The notes beneath the pieces were generated by a model. The model worked only from the letters and a program-made list of their open reading frames with translations, had not been told where the DNA came from and did no database searches. From Gadus chalcogrammus (taxonomy: Eukaryota; Chordata; Actinopteri; Gadiformes; Gadidae): a stretch of DNA of 64,000 nucleotides. Made by a program: the position numbers and the translations under genes. The first letter of the stretch is position 1. Each line of letters starts with the position of its first letter. Of the stretch, positions 58,906-64,000 are shown piece by piece. Where the stretch lies: contig NC_079423.1 of the NCBI RefSeq assembly GCF_026213295.1, forward strand, positions 21,643,761-21,707,760, written 5' to 3'.

Positions 58906-60489
58906 CAGCCCTCCCTCTGGAGAGGTATATTGGCGACATATTGGTATTTTCAGGGTTGAGTGGATTCATTCGACAATTTCTTTTTTTCTATGTTTGTCAG
59001 AAAAGATAGCGATTGAATGATAGTGAGTGAAGCCTCACCCTTCTTCGCCTTCACGCGTCCCCGTCAAACACTGAAGACCAAAACATGCAAAGGTAACAAA
59101 GGCAATTAATAGCCGTGGTCCAAACAAAGTCAGAGCTAGAGTTAGTTAAATTGAAATTGAAATTATATTCAATTTCTAAATGGGCGATGGAATTGCTGTG
59201 TGTAATCTTTCAATATATATTATGCTAATCTTCTGATATCTTTAACTCTCTTATATCCTCAGTACCTTTAAATAAATTAATATATTACATTAAAGAAATA
59301 AGAAAAGTTATACATCACTCAACTGCATTAATTTAGATTTTAATATTAGAATTGATTATGATCAAATTAATGGCCCTTGTGAAAAATGAATGTGCTCTAA
59401 ATATTCTGTCGTCAGATAAATGCATAATATAATATAATTTATTCCAGCATTATTTGTTCATTTATTTATGTATATCATTAATAATAGACTTCAATATTCA
59501 AGTATTCGGCTTCTTTTTTAATAAAAATACAAAGTATTTTTTTATATGTCTTCGCATATTTACGAAACCGTAGGGAGAAGGTAAGGTTACAGTTTGTTCG
59601 AATATCCAAATTATATACTAGGGATAATGGTGCCCATCATCAGAATGGAAAACACGCGATGAATTATTCGTCCTTTTCTGAGTGAGAGCGTAAAGTTGAG
59701 ATTAGGGAATGGGACATCGAATGGGATAATGTCAATATTTATACGCCCACAAAACGTCACCTTGCATATTGAGTACACCTTGACTATGCCACATGATTAT
59801 TATAAAAAAAAATACAAGAATAATCATAGAGCTGAATGGTATTGTTTACATATGAAACTATTCCCATCTTGGTAAAAGTCACCAAGGACACTATATATGA
59901 GCCTATTTATGTTCTTCAACACAGTGTCGTCTCATTACATTTAGTGACTTATAATTATCGCCATCTGTTATATGTATTGATTATTCATCTCAATAGCAGT
60001 CAGCGCTAAAGCCAATGTCTACCTGCAGTGCAGCATAACTGCTTTGGATAACATAATGGTTTGCAGGTGTATCGCAAAGTTTTGTTTTGACTACCCCGAG
60101 GAAGTCATAGCCTACTTTTAGTTATTGAACAGGGAAACAACCGCAAATACTAACATCTCCAAAGGGTCTTAAATAATGCACTTTATCATAATCCACCTCA
60201 TCCACAAATTGCCATTCGCTACACTATTTCACACTTGGATTAAAATGGGAAACCCCATAATAATATATTGTGCTGAAAGGACAGAGCCCGTCTTCACTAA
60301 ACTATATCAGATTGAGGGCTGTCTCGATCTGTCTTTTCAAACGGCACAACTCGCATTATCCTGACGTTTAGTTGTTACATGCCTCAATTAGCCCCACAGT
60401 CCAATTAACCTGCCTCGGGCCAGGTGAGGCTGCTTAAACCTGTGGGGCTGAGGCTGTCATCAACTAAACACACACCCAATATCACCATT

Positions 60490-61485
60490 CAACAGAAACT
60501 GCCAACAGTTTTTTTCTTCAGTTGGGGCTGTCTTGTTAGACCTAATGAAAGCCTCTGATACTGTCAACCATGAGGTGCTTATCGCATAACTTTCCAAGTT
60601 CAATTTCTCCCCTGACACATTGAGTTAGATGAAATCATACAGATTTCAGAGTGAGACTTCATCCAGCCTAAGCCATGATGGGGTTGTGCCACAGGGAGTT
60701 ACCCTTGGACTCCTCCTGTTTTGTTGATATATTATAAACAAAACGGGTGTAAAATACATGCTCGCTGGGAACACAGACCAGGCTACTCACCTTCGCACCA
60801 AAGTGATGCTCCAAGTTACAAAGTTGCTCGGTGATTCATACTTGCACCTCAATTGGAAGAGAAACACTTTCAATGTTTCACGAGTGACTGAAGTCACCAA
60901 ACTACAAATCTTGATCTCAGGAGAGAAGTGCTGTTTGCCTGACTAGTTGAATACAGCTTTGATCACAGGCCATACCACATTGAAGCCCATTGATTCCACC
61001 TACAAACAGGCCCTCAAGGTGCCTGAACAAAAGCCGAAGAGCCACCACGTAAATATCCTATTTTAAGCAAGGAACATCAATTGAATATGCAGATGCAGGG
61101 CTTATGTGTAAGATACTTCATAGCTTGTCTCCTCATCCACTCTCTGTATTTATTAATCCACAAGACTGGACTGCCTTGTTCCAGTAAGTAAGCATACCTT
61201 CAGTTAGACCACCTTTTCAGTAGACGCTTCCCACCTCTGGAAACAACTACCAACAGATGTACAAAGAAAAAAGTAATATGTAGATAATAAAAGGTCAAGT
61301 TGGTGAGTAGTAACATCGTCTAACCAAATAATTTAGCTCTACTTTATTTTAATGTTGCTTTCTCTGTTTAAACACTCTCTGTCTGCATGTGTTCACCGTC
61401 TGCATTGTCAGTTTCAATCTGTATTATTGTGCGTTTACATCATCATCATGTGCACTGTGGGAAACTCAAAAAATAAAACAAATTC
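60490..61485 (+). pseudogene. old LINE remnant (RT fragment)
   Basis: The decayed RT is visible as VLLDLMKASDTVNHEVLI (about 60530-60590; the usual motif is LDL.KAFDTV.H), KFNFSPDTLS, then GVVPQGVTLGLLLF (about 60680-60720; the usual form is GVPQGS.LGPLLF) and VKYMLAGNTD in place of the YADD block. Beyond this it degenerates, with a possible 3' end at AAAATAAAACAAATTC (61468-61485). Many stops. Confidence 0.65.
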
Positions 61486-62193
61486 TAACTGATGCACATG
61501 GATAACGAGAGAGAGAGCACGTGAGACAAACCATGGGATGTTAAATCAACTAGGTGAGAGAAATAGTGATACAAATAAAATAGGTAGAATGACAGACAGA
61601 CAGAGAGAGAGAGATGAAGGAAGAGAGAGATGGAGGAGACAGGAATTTATTGAGACCTACTGATGGCATCCTGACGAGTCCCTTCTTTCCGTCCTGAATA
61701 AGTCGCCAGGCAGAGGAACAGAGAGATATGCTAATAGAATCTTACAGACACACAGGCAGGCTGTCACATTCTCATTCAGCTGGCTTTGCCTTATTTAGTT
61801 TGGTGTTTCGCCCCATCATGCTATCGTTTTTTTTCCTTGAAATGGGGCACTATATATCAATCTCGTTAGCCTTAAAGGCCCACTATGCAACAATTGTAGC
61901 CAAATAACCTTAATTATGCAGGTTGAGAGTCGTTCTGATCATTCTAGAACCATTTCTGGGTCTTTTGACGAGTGTTTCATTGCCCCAAGTCACTTCTCCA
62001 AGGAAAAAGCGAATATGCAACTTGCTCTGTTCGGACCGACACAATCCGGATGTGACGCAGCGGAAGTATCCAATCGCTCCTCGAAAATGTAGTCAGATTG
62101 TAGTTTCGAAAATGCTTTACGGCACAGTCACACCCCAAACATGGCACCGGCTAGATATAAACAGCCAGTTGCGAGGCAATTGTTGCATTCATC

Positions 62194-62283
62194 ATGGATC
62201 AAACGACTGATAAGGGACCCAAGAGGCGACTGTCGGTGGAACAAAAGAAGAATAAAAAGAAGTTGGACCAGAAAAGAGACTAG
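62194..62283 (+). pseudogene. small conserved ORF, copy 1 (29 codons, truncated)
   Basis: The ATG at 62194 opens a frame (MDQTTDKGPKRRLSVEQKKN) that is very basic and stops at 62281. The second copy at 62521 continues much further, so this one is cut short by its TAG and by the junction at 62298. It resembles the N-terminal part of many predicted fish proteins linked to transposons, which share a KRxLSxEQK then TRVNxxxAF pattern. The function is unknown to me. Confidence 0.5.
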
Positions 62284-62520
62284 ACATGAGTGAAAGGGGA
62301 ACTATGCAACTTTTTTGGCTTGATTTACCTTAATATAACAGGTTAAGAGTCATTGCAATGGTGCTATTATGCATTTTTGTTCGATTGGTCGTTGTTTCGA
62401 CTCCCCCTCGCACTTCTTGGCGGAGAAAGGGAAGTTTCTGCCGGCAACCCGCCGCCCACTCTCCAAACACGGAACCGGCTCGATATAAACACAAGTAACT
62501 AAGGGATTGTTACATTCATC

Positions 62521-62712
62521 ATAGATCAGCCGACTAAAAAGAGACAGAGAAACCCAATGTCGGAGGAACAGAAGAAGAGAAAAGGGAGACTGACCGACGT
62601 TGAGAGCCAGACACGAGTAAATGTTTGGCGAGCTTTTCAGGAATAGCGTGAACTGAAAGAAAAAGAAGACTGCAAATCAGACGCCGACTTGGCCGTGTTG
62701 CTTTTGAAATTG
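62521..62712 (+). pseudogene. small conserved ORF, copy 2 (about 64 codons, one stop)
   Basis: The frame matches copy 1 but starts with ATA instead of ATG. It reads IDQPTKKRQRNPMSEEQKKR, then DVESQTRVNVWRAFQE, a TAG at 62644-62646, and RELKEKEDCKSDADLAVLLL. Basic N-terminal part, acidic/hydrophobic C-terminal helix. The pattern RVN-x3-AF-x2-(W)RELK-x2-K-x3-SDA-LA recurs in fish transposon-linked proteins. Inactive here. Confidence 0.5.
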
Positions 62713-63365
62713 AAAGTACCCTCTGTAAAAATGTGTTTTCTCAACCGTTTTGTTGTGAGCCCTGTATATTTCTAGCTTGCTTGGTTGCAACAATGGAAAC
62801 ACCTTTGTTTCCATGGGTGTTTTGCTGTTCGTCTGTCTCGTCCCTCAGATACAGGCTGAATCCCCGAATCCAGGTTCTTGTTTATTTAGATTATTAAGTT
62901 GGCCAACACTCTTACACTGAAAAATTCTCCCCGTCAACTATAAAAAAGGATGGATTTATGTTTATTGCAATACAAATACACCATTTAAAAAATGTATAAC
63001 CTTGTCTACACTTTATGAACATCTACTTCGGACATGGCTCCACGCATTCGCCGGCTTCTTTGAAAACAAATGCACATGGCTGGTGTATAAGTGCATGGGG
63101 AGGGATCGTGAAAGAGTTGTTACGACAGTGTTGTAAAATATCTACTACGAAGCTGTAGGGGGCGCTGTGTAGAGAAAAGTGCATGCGCAAACCAAGAAAA
63201 CAGCGAAGAAATGGCAGATTCTGAATAGTGGGACATTAAAGCACAATGTTATTATAAGAAAAAGACAACCTGATTAATAAATGTGTCCCTTGTACACATA
63301 CATTTTTTCACACATACCAGGGGATACATTTCTTCAACTCTGTGTACAAATCTGTGTAGACGCGA

Positions 63366-63388
63366 AGCCCCCCCCCCCCCCCCCCCCC
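63366..63388. repeat. poly-C tract
   Basis: An uninterrupted C run of about 23 bases. The reading frames across it are artefacts. Confidence 0.95.
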
Positions 63389-63492
63389 GTACGTCTGGGT
63401 CAGAGTTCCCGTTGTCCGGTAATTACAGGTCTTTGACCGTAAAAAGACCGAAAATTCTAAATGTCTCCGGTCAATATGACCGATTGGAAATA

Positions 63493-64000
63493 AGGCCCCG
63501 TCCACACAGAGCCGAAACGGGCGAAAAAGATCCGGTTTCGTTTTATGCAGAATATTCAACGCGCTGGTTCTCCACAGAAAAAAGTGGAGCGCATCAACCC
63601 TGCATACAGCATGAGCGCTGTATACAAACATTCAGTCACGAAGAGATTCAACCTTTTAAATTGAGCAGAAATACTTTTGAATGTGTTCATTTGAATTGTG
63701 TTTAAATATGCTACAGTGGTCATTTGTTTAGCCAATTCATGTAAAACAATGAGGGTTTTGATTGTAGCGTAGCCTATGTGATAAAATACATGAGTTGTTA
63801 CATTTCGTCCACTCGCTCAAATTGATCGCTATAGACCACCGTAGGTTTATGAACTAAACAGCGGCAAGCTAGCGAAAGCCGGCGGCAAGCTTTGCGGAGT
63901 ACCGGTATTTAACAACCATGGCGAATCAAAATATGATCATACACTTCTTCTTCTTTATAAAGTCTGCCTATACATTTTTTTATGTGCAATATACACAGAC
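63493..64000. mobile_element. possible start of a GGCCCCGTCCACAC-type MITE
   Basis: AAGGCCCCGTCCACACAGAGC is a typical outer end of fish hAT-like MITEs. The opposite end is not seen before the window closes, so the extent is uncertain. Confidence 0.3.

Larger units (their letters stand above)
61870..63241 (+). mobile_element. fish transposon with duplicated 5' part and small ORF
   Basis: Starts AAAGGCCCACTATGCAACAA and ends GAATAGTGGGACATTAAAG, an imperfect terminal inversion (CCCACTAT / ATAGTGGG). A second head unit begins at 62298 (AAAGGGGAACTATGCAAC). The head parts 61870-62297 and 62298-62700 are therefore homologous and in tandem. Each holds the remains of a small lysine/arginine-rich ORF. 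No transposase core is present. Confidence 0.6.

Noticed and set aside
59160..59560. AT-rich segment with many TAAT motifs as a possible origin or matrix site
   Set aside because: The composition alone does not support a specific function.

Overview
The window is repeat-rich vertebrate DNA, almost certainly from a teleost fish. The signs are fish-type CR1/L2/Rex-like LINEs, an R2-superclade LINE, a Ty3/gypsy provirus, hAT-like MITEs, very long (CA)n tracts, and a host gene with GT-AG introns. The very high dinucleotide-repeat density recalls cod-like fishes, but that is only a hint. There is no prokaryotic-style gene organisation.

Layout. 1-235 is a contig end without a gene, followed by a 100-N gap (236-335). 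336-22640 is one near-perfect 22.3-kb palindrome centred at 11433/11434. Everything in its left arm recurs inverted in its right arm: a MITE, a solo LTR, a LINE split by a 1.26-kb hAT-like element, hairpin MITEs, and a fold-back element with a solo LTR and a (CA)n tract in each of its own arms. The left arm starts exactly at the gap and carries extra small deletions, so an assembly or sequencing fold-back is the leading explanation.

22640-26530 holds a DNA-repeat end, a gypsy integrase remnant and a decayed R2-superclade LINE with a restriction-like endonuclease. 27829-40898 is a Ty3/gypsy provirus on the minus strand, with 4-bp TTAA duplications, a primer site matching tRNA-Ser and a polypurine tract. 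Its 5' LTR carries a TIR transposon. That transposon carries two LINEs joined head-to-tail between a single pair of 82-bp direct repeats, and one of those LINEs carries a 564-bp MITE. Duplications or clean joins at each level give the order of events.

40899-64000 is the host locus. A TATA box (44305), a signal-peptide exon (44374-44427) and a prodomain exon (46748-46889) mark the 5' end of a cadherin-family gene. The rest is its long intron 2, with old LINE remnants, MITEs and microsatellites, and a fish transposon that has left two decayed copies of a small lysine/arginine-rich ORF. The cadherin is the only host gene I can support. All mobile-element reading frames seen are broken.
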